From positions 728,451 to 792,450 of the forward strand of contig NZ_JAFCKF010000005.1 of NCBI RefSeq assembly GCF_018130545.1: a DNA stretch of 64,000 nt. Direction: 5' to 3'. The position numbers and the translations under genes were made by a program. Each line of letters starts with the position of its first letter. Within the stretch, counting starts at the first letter, position 1. This stretch comes from Bradyrhizobium tropiciagri (GTDB lineage Bacteria; Pseudomonadota; Alphaproteobacteria; Rhizobiales; Xanthobacteraceae). The notes below the pieces were generated by a model. It did not search any database. It saw nothing but the letters and a program-made list of their open reading frames with translations, and was not told where the DNA came from. Positions 42,040 to 51,075 of the stretch are shown in pieces.

Positions 42040-42936
42040 TTGATCGACAAGCTGGAACTTCTGCTGGCGCTGGCCAAGGAACGGCATTTCGGCCGGGCTG
42101 CGGAGGCCTGCGGCGTCACCCAGCCGACCATGTCGACCAGCCTCAAGCAGCTCGAGGAGATCCTCGGCGTCATGCTGGTGCAGCGCGGATCCCGCTTCCA
42201 GGGTTTTACGCCGGAGGGCGAACGGACCCTGGACTGGGCGCGGCGCATTGTCGGCGATGCGCGGGCGATGAAGCAGGAGATCAACAGCCTCAAGGACAAG
42301 CTGTCGGGCGAGATCCGGATCGCCGCGATCCCGACCGCGCTCGGCATGGTGGCTGCGCTCACCACGCCGTTCCGCGCGCGCCATCCCGATGTCCGGTTTC
42401 GCATCCAGTCGTGCACGTCGGCTGACGTGCTCGGCTTGTTGGAAAATCTCGAGGTCGATGCCGGGCTGACCTATATCGAGAACGAGCCGATCGGCAAGGT
42501 TCGCACCATCCCGCTCTACAATGAGAGCTATCGGCTGCTGACGGCGCCGGATGCGATGTTCGGCGACCGCAAGCAGGTGACGTGGCAGGAAGTCGGCACC
42601 GTGCCGCTGTGCCTGCTGACGCCCGACATGCAGAACCGCCGCATCATCGATCGTGCGCTGACCTCGGTCGGCGCGGAGGCGACGCCGTCGCTGACGTCGA
42701 ATTCATTGCTGGTGCTCTACACCCATGTGAAGACCGGACGCTGGGCCAGCGTGATGCCGGCCAAGCTCGCCGAGACGCTCGGCCTTGCCGACGCCGTGCG
42801 CAGCATCCCGATCGTCGATCCGGTGGTGGACTACAGCATTGGCCTCGTGATCCCGCAGCGTGATCCGATGACGCCGCTGATCGCGGCCCTGGTGCAGGTC
42901 GCACGCGAAGTCGCGCCGACGCTGGGGAGCGCGTAG
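42040..42936 (+). CDS. LysR-family regulator, probably of the fds operon
   Basis: A 298-residue regulator with an N-terminal winged HTH (LLLALAKERHFGRAAEACGVTQPTMSTSLKQLEE), a linker, and a periplasmic-binding-like effector domain of about 200 residues. The start is set at TTG 42040, with GGAAGAGG at 42023-42030 and 9-bp spacing. The frame is open to 41704, but the extra residues overlap fdsG and are not LysR-like. It is divergent from fdsG, the classic LysR geometry, and Cupriavidus necator fds operons are known to be controlled by a LysR-type protein (FdsR). The effector is unknown. Confidence 0.88.
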   Translation: MIDKLELLLALAKERHFGRAAEACGVTQPTMSTSLKQLEEILGVMLVQRGSRFQGFTPEGERTLDWARRIVGDARAMKQEINSLKDKLSGEIRIAAIPTALGMVAALTTPFRARHPDVRFRIQSCTSADVLGLLENLEVDAGLTYIENEPIGKVRTIPLYNESYRLLTAPDAMFGDRKQVTWQEVGTVPLCLLTPDMQNRRIIDRALTSVGAEATPSLTSNSLLVLYTHVKTGRWASVMPAKLAETLGLADAVRSIPIVDPVVDYSIGLVIPQRDPMTPLIAALVQVAREVAPTLGSA

Positions 42937-43092
42937 CCCGCGGCCATCGGCTGAGGCTCTGTCACGACGGTTCCGCTTCAGAGCGCCGGGCCAGGCGCCG
43001 AATGCAATCGTTTGCTTCACGCAGCAACAGTGGAACTCACGGACGGTTGAACGGTTTCATTGCGGCGTCCCGATTAGCCCGCAGGAGCTGCT

Positions 43093-44607
43093 TTGAATCG
43101 TCGCCAGTTACTCCACGGCTCGGCCGTGTTGCCGACACTATTGCTGTTGCCGCAGCGTGAGGCCGCAGCTGCAGGGAACACGTCGGACGCTCCTTTCAAT
43201 CCGTCGATGGTGAGGGAGCTCGCGCGCAACCTCGCAGCCAAGTCGTTCGAGCCGCCGGACGAGAAGTTGCCGAATGGCCTGACCGACCTGAACTACGACC
43301 AGTACCGCTCGATCCGCTTCGTGCCGGAGCGCGCGTTGTGGCGCGGCGCGAAGCTGCCGTTCGAGGCGCAGTTCTTCCATCGCGGCTTCTTCTACAAGAA
43401 CAAGGTCCAGATCTTTGAGGTCGCCGACGGCAAGGTCAGCGAAATCAGCTACAGCAAGGACATGTTCTCGTTCGGTGAGACGGTGCCTGCCTTCACCGAG
43501 ACGGATCTCGGCTTTGCCGGATTCCGGATCCACGCGCCGATCAACAAGCCGGACTATTATGATGAGGTCTGCGTCTTTCTTGGCGCGAGCTATTTCCGTG
43601 CCGTCGCCAAGGATGAGACCTATGGCCTGTCGGCGCGCGGCCTGTCGATCGATACCGGTGAGGCCAAGGGCGAGGAGTTTCCGCTCTTCAAGGCGTTCTG
43701 GCTCGAGCGTCCGGTGCCCAACGCGACCTCGCTGGTGATTCATGCCTTGCTCGACAGCAAGAGCTGCGCGGCAAGCTATCGCTTCACGATCAGGCCGGGC
43801 AAGACGACAGTTTTCGATGTCGAGGCGTCGCTTTATCCGCGCGCCGATCTCGAGCATGCCGGCCTTGCACCGATGACGAGCATGTTCTTCTTCGGACCGA
43901 ACGATCGCAACGAGGTCGATGACTTCAGGCCGTCGGTGCACGATTCCGACGGGCTTGCGATCTACAACGGCAAGGGTGAGAGCCTGTGGCGTCCGCTGAG
44001 CAATCCGCGCGACCTCCAGATCAGCACGTTCCAGGATATCAATCCGCACGGCTTCGGACTGATGCAGCGGGAGAAGAATTTCTTCGCCTATCAGGATATC
44101 GAATCGAGCTTCGAGAAGCGTCCGAGCCTGTGGGTCGAGCCGATCGGCGATTGGGGCGAGGGCGCGGTGATCCTGTTCGAGATTCCGACCAAGGAAGAGA
44201 TCCACGACAACATCGCCGCGTTCTGGCGGCCGAAGGCGTCGCTCAAGGCCAAGAGCGAGACCAATCTCACCTACCGGCTGCACTGGGGGCCGGATGCGCC
44301 GAAGCCGCATTCGCTGGCGCGCTTCACCCGCACCGGCATCGGCGCTCGCGGCGAAGGCAGCAAGCTGTTCGTGCTCGACCTGTTCGGCGACAATCTGAAA
44401 GGGATCGATCCCGCGAGCATCAAGGGCGTCGTGTCGGCCGAGAAGGCCGAGATCACGAACATCGTCACGCAGCCGAACCCGAACACCGGCGGATGGCGGC
44501 TCAGCTTCCAGTGCGCGGTCAAGAAGGAGCCGATCGAGCTGCGCGCGCATCTCGCGCAAGAGGACAAGCCGCTCTCGGAGATCTGGGTCTATCGATGGGC
44601 GCCATAG
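43093..44607 (+). CDS. opgG: Periplasmic glucan biosynthesis protein OpgG/MdoG
   Basis: OpgG is periplasmic and shapes the branched osmoregulated glucan made by OpgH. The 504-residue product has an N-terminal twin-arginine-like signal (MNRRQLLHGSAVLPTLLLLP, Arg3-Arg4). The MdoG domain follows with YRSIRFVPERALWRG, FHRGFFYKNKVQI, and GEGAVILFEIPTKEEIHDNI near residue 355. The start is a TTG at 43093 with AGGAG at 43083-43087 and good spacing. The end overlaps opgH by 13 bp. A Tat-type export route is suggested by the twin arginines, as in OpgD. The family call is strong. Confidence 0.94.
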   Translation: MNRRQLLHGSAVLPTLLLLPQREAAAAGNTSDAPFNPSMVRELARNLAAKSFEPPDEKLPNGLTDLNYDQYRSIRFVPERALWRGAKLPFEAQFFHRGFFYKNKVQIFEVADGKVSEISYSKDMFSFGETVPAFTETDLGFAGFRIHAPINKPDYYDEVCVFLGASYFRAVAKDETYGLSARGLSIDTGEAKGEEFPLFKAFWLERPVPNATSLVIHALLDSKSCAASYRFTIRPGKTTVFDVEASLYPRADLEHAGLAPMTSMFFFGPNDRNEVDDFRPSVHDSDGLAIYNGKGESLWRPLSNPRDLQISTFQDINPHGFGLMQREKNFFAYQDIESSFEKRPSLWVEPIGDWGEGAVILFEIPTKEEIHDNIAAFWRPKASLKAKSETNLTYRLHWGPDAPKPHSLARFTRTGIGARGEGSKLFVLDLFGDNLKGIDPASIKGVVSAEKAEITNIVTQPNPNTGGWRLSFQCAVKKEPIELRAHLAQEDKPLSEIWVYRWAP

Positions 44608-46712
44608 TCACGTCGCCTCGTCCGGACGTCGCCGCGGCGGCCGAAGGCTTCCTGCCGCACGAGAGCCCGCTTGCGATGGCGGCGGCCGATCTCGGTCAGC
44701 CGCCGCTTGCGGTGAGCAAGCCGGTCTCGGTCGGCGCCGGCATGTTCATGCGCCGCGCCTTCATCCTGATGCTGACGGCGGCGCTGACCGGCGCGGGCGC
44801 CTACGAGATGTACATGGTGGTCCAGGTCGGCGGCGTGACGATCATGGAATGGATGGTGCTGGTGCTGTTCGTCGCACTGCTGGCCTGGATCGCGTTCTCG
44901 TTTGCCTCGGGGCTGGCCGGCTTCTTCGTGCTGCTTCAGCGCAAGGGCAACGCGTTGCCGATCCCTGACGATGGTCCACTGCCGCAGCTCGGAAGCAGAA
45001 CCGCGGTGCTGCTCCCGACCTACAACGAGAATCCGCATCAATTGATGGCGCGCCTGCGTGCCATCCACGAGTCCGTCGAGGCGACCGGGCAGGGCGAACG
45101 CTTCGACTGGTTCGTGCTGAGCGACACCCGCGATCCCGATATCTGGATCGCCGAGGAGCAGGCGTTCCTCGCGCTGAGCGAGGCCTGCGGCGGGAGGCTC
45201 TACTACCGGCATCGCGCCGATAACACGGCACGGAAGTCCGGCAATGTCGGCGAGTGGATCACGCGGTTCGGCGGCGGCTATCAGTTCATGATCGTGCTCG
45301 ACGCCGACAGCCTGATGTCGGGCGACACCATCGTGCGGATGGTTCATGCCATGGAGAGCAATCCGCAGGCGGCGCTGCTGCAGACGCTGCCGGTCATCGT
45401 CAACGCGCGCAGCCTGTTCAGCCGTCTGCAGCAGTTTGCCGGCCGGCTGTATGGCCCGATGGTCGCCGCCGGCGTCGCATGGTGGCATGGCTCCGAGGGC
45501 AATTACTGGGGACACAATGCCATCATCCGGATTCAGGCATTTGCGGAGCAGGCAGGGCTGCCCGAGCTCTCCGGACGCAAGCCGTTCGGTGGACATATCC
45601 TGAGCCACGATTTCGTCGAGGCGGCGCTGATGCGGCGCGCCGGCTGGGGTATCTACATGGCGCCGGTGCTCGGCGGCAGTTTCGAGGAGGTGCCGCCGTC
45701 GCTGTTGGATTTTGCCGCGCGCGACCGCCGCTGGTGCCAGGGCAACATGCAGCATCTCGCGGTGCTGACCACGCGTCGGCTGCACTGGATCTCGCGGTTG
45801 CATTTCATGACCGGGATCGGATCCTACATCACCGCGCCGATGTGGTTGTCGTTCCTGTTGCTTGGGATCTTGATCTCGTTGCAGGCGCGCTTCATTCGCC
45901 CCGAATATTTTCCGAAAGGCTTCTCGCTGTTCCCGAACTGGCCGGCGCAGGATCCCGTGCTCGCCGCCTGGGTGTTCGGTCTCACCATGGCGCTGCTGAT
46001 CGTGCCGAAGCTGCTTGGCTACCTCCTGTTGCTGGCGCGGTCGGACATGCGTCGGCAATTCGGCGGCGGCTTCCGCGCGCTTGCAGGCGTCATCGCCGAG
46101 GTGCTGATCTCGGCCATGATCGCGCCGGTCATGATGGTGTTCCAGTCGATCGCCGTCATCGAGATCCTGCTCGGCCGCGACGCAGGCTGGCAGACGCAGC
46201 GGCGCGACGACGGCGAGGTCGAGCGGCGTGAGCTGTACCGGAAGTACGGCGTCCCCACTGCCTGCGGCGTCGCGATGGCGGCCAGCGCCTATGCGGTGTC
46301 GTTGCCGCTACTGCTGTGGATGTCGCCGGTGATCGTTGGCCTGCTGTGTGCGATCCCGATCGGCGCCTGGACGGCCAAGCCCGCGATGCGCGCGCTGTTC
46401 GTGACGCCGGAGGAGAGCGGACCGCCGAGCGTGCTGGTCCGCGCCAACGAGCTGGCGTCGCGGCCTGCCCACGCATCAGCGCCCGCGCTGGCGACGCTGC
46501 GGGCGGATGCCGGCCTGCTGCATCGTCATCTATCGTCGCTTCCGCCGGCGCAGCGCGGCGGCCCAGGCGACATCGACCTTCATCTTGCGGTGGCCTGCGC
46601 CCGGATCGAGGCAAGCGGCAGTTTCGACGAGGCGGTCGCGCATCTCACGCCGCGCGAGACGCTGGCCGTTCTCTGCGATCCCGTGCTGCTGGAAGGCGTG
46701 CTTGCGAAGTAG
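44595..46712 (+). CDS. opgH: Membrane glucan glucosyltransferase OpgH/MdoH
   Basis: It polymerises UDP-glucose into the periplasmic glucan backbone. The 705-residue product has two N-terminal helices (MFMRRAFILMLTAALTGAG and VLVLFVALLAWIAFSFASG). The family-2 domain begins TAVLLPTYNENPH near residue 137, with FVLSDTRDPDIW and the acidic LDADSLM. The QxxRW-like RDRRWCQGN catalytic segment follows near residue 376, then C-terminal membrane helices. The start is set at ATG 44595, overlapping opgG by 13 bp; the frame is open far upstream, but that part is inside opgG. It is convergent with the PleC-like kinase, 8 bp away. Confidence 0.94.
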   Translation: MGAIVTSPRPDVAAAAEGFLPHESPLAMAAADLGQPPLAVSKPVSVGAGMFMRRAFILMLTAALTGAGAYEMYMVVQVGGVTIMEWMVLVLFVALLAWIAFSFASGLAGFFVLLQRKGNALPIPDDGPLPQLGSRTAVLLPTYNENPHQLMARLRAIHESVEATGQGERFDWFVLSDTRDPDIWIAEEQAFLALSEACGGRLYYRHRADNTARKSGNVGEWITRFGGGYQFMIVLDADSLMSGDTIVRMVHAMESNPQAALLQTLPVIVNARSLFSRLQQFAGRLYGPMVAAGVAWWHGSEGNYWGHNAIIRIQAFAEQAGLPELSGRKPFGGHILSHDFVEAALMRRAGWGIYMAPVLGGSFEEVPPSLLDFAARDRRWCQGNMQHLAVLTTRRLHWISRLHFMTGIGSYITAPMWLSFLLLGILISLQARFIRPEYFPKGFSLFPNWPAQDPVLAAWVFGLTMALLIVPKLLGYLLLLARSDMRRQFGGGFRALAGVIAEVLISAMIAPVMMVFQSIAVIEILLGRDAGWQTQRRDDGEVERRELYRKYGVPTACGVAMAASAYAVSLPLLLWMSPVIVGLLCAIPIGAWTAKPAMRALFVTPEESGPPSVLVRANELASRPAHASAPALATLRADAGLLHRHLSSLPPAQRGGPGDIDLHLAVACARIEASGSFDEAVAHLTPRETLAVLCDPVLLEGVLAK

Positions 46713-46720
46713 CTTGGAGC

Positions 46721-49042
46721 TCAGGCCGCTTCCGGCAGCCTGGTTTGCAGCGCGCGGGGATCGCGGGGCAGGGTGACGCGGACCACGGTGCCGACGCCGA
46801 GCTTGGAGCGCAGCTTCATCGAGCCGCCATGCAGGTTGGTGAGCGAGCGCGCGATCGCAAGGCCGAGGCCCGAGCCCTGGTAGCTCTTGGTGAGCTGGCT
46901 TTCGACCTGCTCGAACGGCTTGCCGAGCCGCCGCAGCGAGTCTGGTGCGATGCCGATACCGCTGTCGGCGATCAGGAGCACGATCGAGTCATCCAGCATC
47001 TGGCCGCGTACCATCACGCGGCCGTGGTCGGGCGTGAACTTCACCGCGTTGGAAAGCAGGTTGACGATGATCTGCTTGACCGCGCGGCGGTCGGCGACAA
47101 CCGAGATCGTGTTTTCGATCTCCGATTCCAGCGACAGGCCCTTGTGCTCGGCGCGGCCGGAGACCACCCGCAGTGACTCCGCGAGGATGCCGGAGAGGTC
47201 GAGCGGCTCCATGTCGAACTTCATGCGGCCGGCCTCGATCTTCGACATGTCGAGGATGTCGTTGATGACTTCGAGCAGGTATTTCCCCGAGGTCAGGATG
47301 TCGTGGCAGTACTCCTCGTACTTGTCGGAGCCAAGCGTGCCGAACAGGCCAGAGCCCATGATCTCGGAGAAGCCGATGATGGCGTTGAGCGGCGTGCGCA
47401 GCTCATGGCTCATGTTGGCGAGGAATTTCGATTTCGCGGCGTTGGCGTCCTCGGCGCGGGTCTTTTCCTGCGAATATTTCTCGGCGAGGTCGGCGAGCTC
47501 GACGGCCTGGCGTTCCAGCTCGGATTGCGAGCGCTGCAGGTCGATCACGCTGGCGCGTAGGCGCAGATCGTTGTCGACCAGCTTCTGTTCGTGCGCCTTG
47601 ATGCGGGTGATGTCGGTGCCGACGGAGACGTAGCCGCCGTCCTTGGTGCGACGCTCGCTGATGTGCAGCCAGCTGCCATCGTCGAGCTGGGCCTCGAAGG
47701 TGCGGGCGCCCGGCGCCGGCACGCCGCTCTCGTGCAGGCGGGTGCGCACCTCGGGCATGCTGCCGACCTCGATCACGGTCTCGTAGGAGGTGCCGGGGCT
47801 GACGGCGCTATCCGGCAGCTTGTGCAGCCTCTGGAAGTGTGTGTTGCAGAGCACCAGGCGGTCGTCGGCATCCCACAGCACGAAGGCCTCCGGAATGGTC
47901 TCGATCGCGTCACGCAAGCGGAGGTCGGCTTCCACCGACTTTTCGGCGAGGCTCTTCTGCTCGGTGATGTCGACCGCGATGCCGATCAGGTGCAGGCCGC
48001 CGTCGGCCGCGGCGTGGCTGAGCTCGCAGCGCACGCGGAGCCAGATCCAGTGGCCGCCGACATGGCGCATGCGGAAGCTCTGGTCGATGTGATCGATCTT
48101 GCCGGAGATCAACTGGTCGGCGAAGTCGAACAGGTTGATGTCGTCGGAATTCACCAGCGCGTTGACCTCGCCGAAGGTGAGCAGGTCGTTGCGGGTGTCG
48201 AGGCCGAGCAGGGTGAACATCGACTGCGACCAGAAGATCCTGCCGCGCGACAGGTCCCAATCCCACAAGCCGCAGCGGCCGCGGTTCAGTGCGGTGTCGA
48301 TCCGGCCGCGCACGGCGTCGTTGATCAGGTCGCCCTCGCGGGCGCGGGTCGATTGCCAGTGGAAGGCGAAGCCGAGGATCAGCACCACGAAGCTCGTGGT
48401 GGCCGACAGCGTCACCGAGAGCGCGGCGTCCGATCCCCAGATCGGCTCGTTCATCTCCTGGATGACGACGACCTGGCCGGGCAGCGACTTGACCAGCGCA
48501 GAGATCGCCAGCGCGCCGGTGCCGTTCGGCAGCGTCATGTCGCTGACGATGCCCTGTTGGCCCGGCGCGATCAGGAGCTGCGCGGTGGAGACGATGTCGA
48601 GGACGCGGTCGGCCTCACCGGTGCCGTCGATCGGCACCCGCGCCAGCACGCGGTGATCGGCACTGGTGATGATGACGTGGCGGCCATAGGCGATGCCCCA
48701 GGACGGAATCAAATCCGGCAGCAGCTCCTGAATCCGCTCGATGTTGGCGAGGCGTTCGCGCCGCACCGAGGTGAGGCGATCGAGGCGCTCGGCGAGGATG
48801 TCGGAGAGTGCGGCAAGGTCGCGCTTCATCGCGCCGCGCTTCTGCCGGTTCTGGTCGATCACCTGGACGAAGGCGCCGAGGCAGATCGTGATGAGGAAGG
48901 CGATGATGAGGGTCGGCACAGCGCGGCGCAGTGCAGGCTCGGCCGTCAAGAGCCTGTGATAGGCCGGTTTTGCGATCGATTGCGCCAATCCTTTGATCGA
49001 ATCGGATTGGACGCACGCGTTCGCTGCATGCGCGCGCGCCAT
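46721..49042 (-). CDS. PAS-containing sensor histidine kinase, PleC/PdhS-like
   Basis: The 773-residue product has an N-terminal membrane helix near 44-64 (PTLIIAFLITICLGAFVQV), a periplasmic segment of about 150 residues, and a second helix near 218-240. Two PAS domains follow (about 255-385 and 395-510). A coiled linker then leads to the HisKA segment NMSHELRTPLNAIIGFSE, with GLFGTLGSDKYEEY and LEVINDILDMSKIEAGR. That segment resembles PleC/DivJ/PdhS cell-cycle kinases. NLLSNAVKFTP, DSGIGIAP and GSGLGLAIAR complete the ATPase. There is no receiver domain. It converges with opgH. A CtrA-box-like site upstream is compatible with a cell-cycle role. The PleC call is by resemblance, so the true partner may differ. 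Confidence 0.82.
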   Translation of the reverse strand: MARAHAANACVQSDSIKGLAQSIAKPAYHRLLTAEPALRRAVPTLIIAFLITICLGAFVQVIDQNRQKRGAMKRDLAALSDILAERLDRLTSVRRERLANIERIQELLPDLIPSWGIAYGRHVIITSADHRVLARVPIDGTGEADRVLDIVSTAQLLIAPGQQGIVSDMTLPNGTGALAISALVKSLPGQVVVIQEMNEPIWGSDAALSVTLSATTSFVVLILGFAFHWQSTRAREGDLINDAVRGRIDTALNRGRCGLWDWDLSRGRIFWSQSMFTLLGLDTRNDLLTFGEVNALVNSDDINLFDFADQLISGKIDHIDQSFRMRHVGGHWIWLRVRCELSHAAADGGLHLIGIAVDITEQKSLAEKSVEADLRLRDAIETIPEAFVLWDADDRLVLCNTHFQRLHKLPDSAVSPGTSYETVIEVGSMPEVRTRLHESGVPAPGARTFEAQLDDGSWLHISERRTKDGGYVSVGTDITRIKAHEQKLVDNDLRLRASVIDLQRSQSELERQAVELADLAEKYSQEKTRAEDANAAKSKFLANMSHELRTPLNAIIGFSEIMGSGLFGTLGSDKYEEYCHDILTSGKYLLEVINDILDMSKIEAGRMKFDMEPLDLSGILAESLRVVSGRAEHKGLSLESEIENTISVVADRRAVKQIIVNLLSNAVKFTPDHGRVMVRGQMLDDSIVLLIADSGIGIAPDSLRRLGKPFEQVESQLTKSYQGSGLGLAIARSLTNLHGGSMKLRSKLGVGTVVRVTLPRDPRALQTRLPEAA

Positions 49043-49078
49043 GCCTTAGACCCCCGCTCTAAGCTGATTTTTACCCGG

Positions 49079-49106
49079 TTCGGATGCTCCCCACGATGCA
49101 TCCGAA
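49079..49106. promoter_or_regulatory. Inverted repeat TTCGGATGC upstream of the PleC-like kinase
   Basis: TTCGGATGC (49079-49087) and GCATCCGAA (49098-49106) form a perfect 9-bp inverted repeat with a 10-nt loop, 37 bp upstream of the kinase start. It could be an operator or a leader hairpin. Confidence 0.45.
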
Positions 49107-49146
49107 TCATGATGATTTGAATCCAGATTTCGCAGGCTGTCGAGAG

Positions 49147-49161
49147 TCAACGATTCGTTAA
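49147..49161. promoter_or_regulatory. CtrA-box-like site
   Basis: TCAACGATTCGTTAA fits TTAA-N7-TTAA with one mismatch. It lies about 105 bp upstream of the PleC-like kinase start, a plausible promoter distance. The match is imperfect and a chance occurrence is possible. Confidence 0.35.
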
Positions 49162-49234
49162 TGCGAAATAATTCTTGTCAAAAACAGAATCGGGACGCGC
49201 AAAGTGAGTCCGAAAGGGGAACGGCTCCGTAGAA

Positions 49235-50623
49235 TTACGCGCGCGCGGGTTCTGCGTGACTGATCACACGTTTCACGGTCGGAAAATCGCGGCGCATCTT
49301 GCGTTCGATCTCGTCGACGCTTTCGTGCACCTTGATCACACTCATCGTGGGCGCGGCGCGGCAGTGGAAATTGACGATCTCGCCGGCGTCGGTGTTGCGG
49401 ACCCGCACATTATGAATGTCATGGATGGCGCCGCCATCGGCAAATCCGGTCAGCGCCGCCTTGATGGCGTCGACGCGCTCGGGCGCGGCGTCGGTTCCCC
49501 ACGGCAGTTCCGGCTCGAGCGGCTCGATATGGGTGTCGACCTCGACGTCCTCGCCAAAGTCCTCGCGGATCGCGCGCTCGAGTTCGTGGGCGATGTCGTG
49601 CGCGGCATCGAGTGCCATGTCGCTGTCGACCTCGAGGTCGATGCTGACGATCAGCTTGCCGCCGATGTCGTGAACGGTAACATGGTGGATGGCGAGGCCG
49701 GAGTTGCGCGCGATCACCATGATGCGCTCGCGTACGCTCTCATTGTTGCGCGCGACAGGCACCGCGGTGAAGGTGAGGTCGGCATCGCCGAAGGTCTTGC
49801 TGACAGCCTCCTGCGCCCGGCGCTTGATATCCTCGACGCGGTCGATCGGGTAGGTGCGCGGCACGGTGACGATCGCATCGATGAAATGCGTCGCGCCGAC
49901 CATGCGGACCCTCAAGCGGTCGACGTCGACCACGCCAGGCACGGCCTTGATGGCGGCGGTGGCCTTTTCCAGCGCGCCTTCGGGCGCGCGGTCGAGCAGG
50001 GTCTCGACCGTCTCGCGCGCCATGCGCAGGCCGAGCAGGGCGATCATCACGGCGACCGCGATCGCCGCCGCGGCGTCGCCCCACCAGAAGCCGAACCCCG
50101 CCAGCACGAGGCCGACGATGACGGCGGAAGATCCCATCACGTCGGAGGCGAAATGCAGTGCGTCGGCGGCCAGCGCCTGGCTCTTGGTGTCGCGCGCGGC
50201 GCGATGCAGCGCGCGGGCGCGCCACAGATTGACACCGATATCGATCACCAGAACGATGAACGGAATCGCCGAGATCGACGGCGGCGGTGCACCTTCGCGC
50301 AGATGACTATAGGCCTGGACCAGGATGCCGCCGGCCAGCACATAGAGCAGGGCGATGATGCCGAGCGCCGAAACGCTCTCGAACTTGCCGTGGCCGTAAT
50401 GATGCTCGGCGTCGGCCGGCTGGTCCGACACCCGCACCACCGCCCAGGTGATGATGGTGGCGACCAGGTCGATCGACGAGTGCAGCGCCTCGGAGATCAA
50501 CGCCAGCGATCCGATGGCGATGCCGACGACGAACTTCGCCACAGCCATGCTGCCACTGGCGAGGATCGAGATCGCGGCGACGGAGGTCTTGGAGGAGGAT
50601 GCGCTGGTCTTTGAAGAGCTCAT
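49235..50623 (-). CDS. Cation diffusion facilitator family transporter with extended C-terminal region
   Basis: The 462-residue product is an inner-membrane cation (Zn/Mn/Fe/Co-type) efflux protein. Six transmembrane helices carry the metal-site motifs H-x3-D at ALHSSIDL (His48, Asp52) and ALHFASDVM, plus HHYGHGKFES in the cytoplasmic loop. The cytoplasmic C-terminal region of about 260 residues is longer than the usual single 90-residue dimerisation domain and appears to contain two or three such modules (VRMVGATHFIDAIVTV and VHDIGGKLIVSIDLEV, then another). The start is set at ATG 50623; an in-frame ATG at 50644 adds seven residues, and neither has a strong ribosome binding site. Substrate metal unknown. 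Confidence 0.87.
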   Translation of the reverse strand: MSSSKTSASSSKTSVAAISILASGSMAVAKFVVGIAIGSLALISEALHSSIDLVATIITWAVVRVSDQPADAEHHYGHGKFESVSALGIIALLYVLAGGILVQAYSHLREGAPPPSISAIPFIVLVIDIGVNLWRARALHRAARDTKSQALAADALHFASDVMGSSAVIVGLVLAGFGFWWGDAAAAIAVAVMIALLGLRMARETVETLLDRAPEGALEKATAAIKAVPGVVDVDRLRVRMVGATHFIDAIVTVPRTYPIDRVEDIKRRAQEAVSKTFGDADLTFTAVPVARNNESVRERIMVIARNSGLAIHHVTVHDIGGKLIVSIDLEVDSDMALDAAHDIAHELERAIREDFGEDVEVDTHIEPLEPELPWGTDAAPERVDAIKAALTGFADGGAIHDIHNVRVRNTDAGEIVNFHCRAAPTMSVIKVHESVDEIERKMRRDFPTVKRVISHAEPARA

Positions 50624-51075
50624 GGGCGCGGTGTAGCAGGCCATCCGTGAACATCAAGTGTCACTCACGACGCGCAATCGCCACTCACTTGCAAGAGCGA
50701 ATATCGAGAGCAGAGTTGTTGCGAACTATTCCGAATCCAGGGCATGCATTGCGCAACTTTACCAGTCTCATTCAGACATCAATCGTCGTTCTTGCGGCGT
50801 ATTTCGCCCGAGCTTTGCAAAAACATTTCGCCCCGAAACAACTGGGCGCAGGGAATGCGGACTCGGCTTTGGCGGAGTTGGCTTCTGGCCAGCCAGCCGG
50901 GGGGCCGGTATTCCGCGCCAGGACTTGAGGACGATCCTGCTTATCACGAGACGTCAAGCACGCTATCATGACCACTACTTTGACACGACTTAACGGGAGG
51001 CTGGTGGCTGGTCGACCCTGACGGATAACCGAGACGGCAGTCTTGGATGACATTGGATGGAAGAGGGACACGCCA
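50624..51075. other. Intergenic region without a convincing gene
   Basis: These 452 bp lie between divergent genes (CDF transporter and 51076 protein). Open frames at 50658-50993, 50744-50971 and 50772-51392 have no ribosome binding site. The sequence is AT-richer around 50640-51000. AGAGGGA at 51063-51069 belongs to the next gene. No hairpin or repeat stands out. Confidence 0.45.

Noticed and set aside
43986-44594. N-terminal extension of OpgH inside opgG
   Set aside because: The extension overlaps a coding sequence in a different frame; the OpgH start fits ATG 44595.
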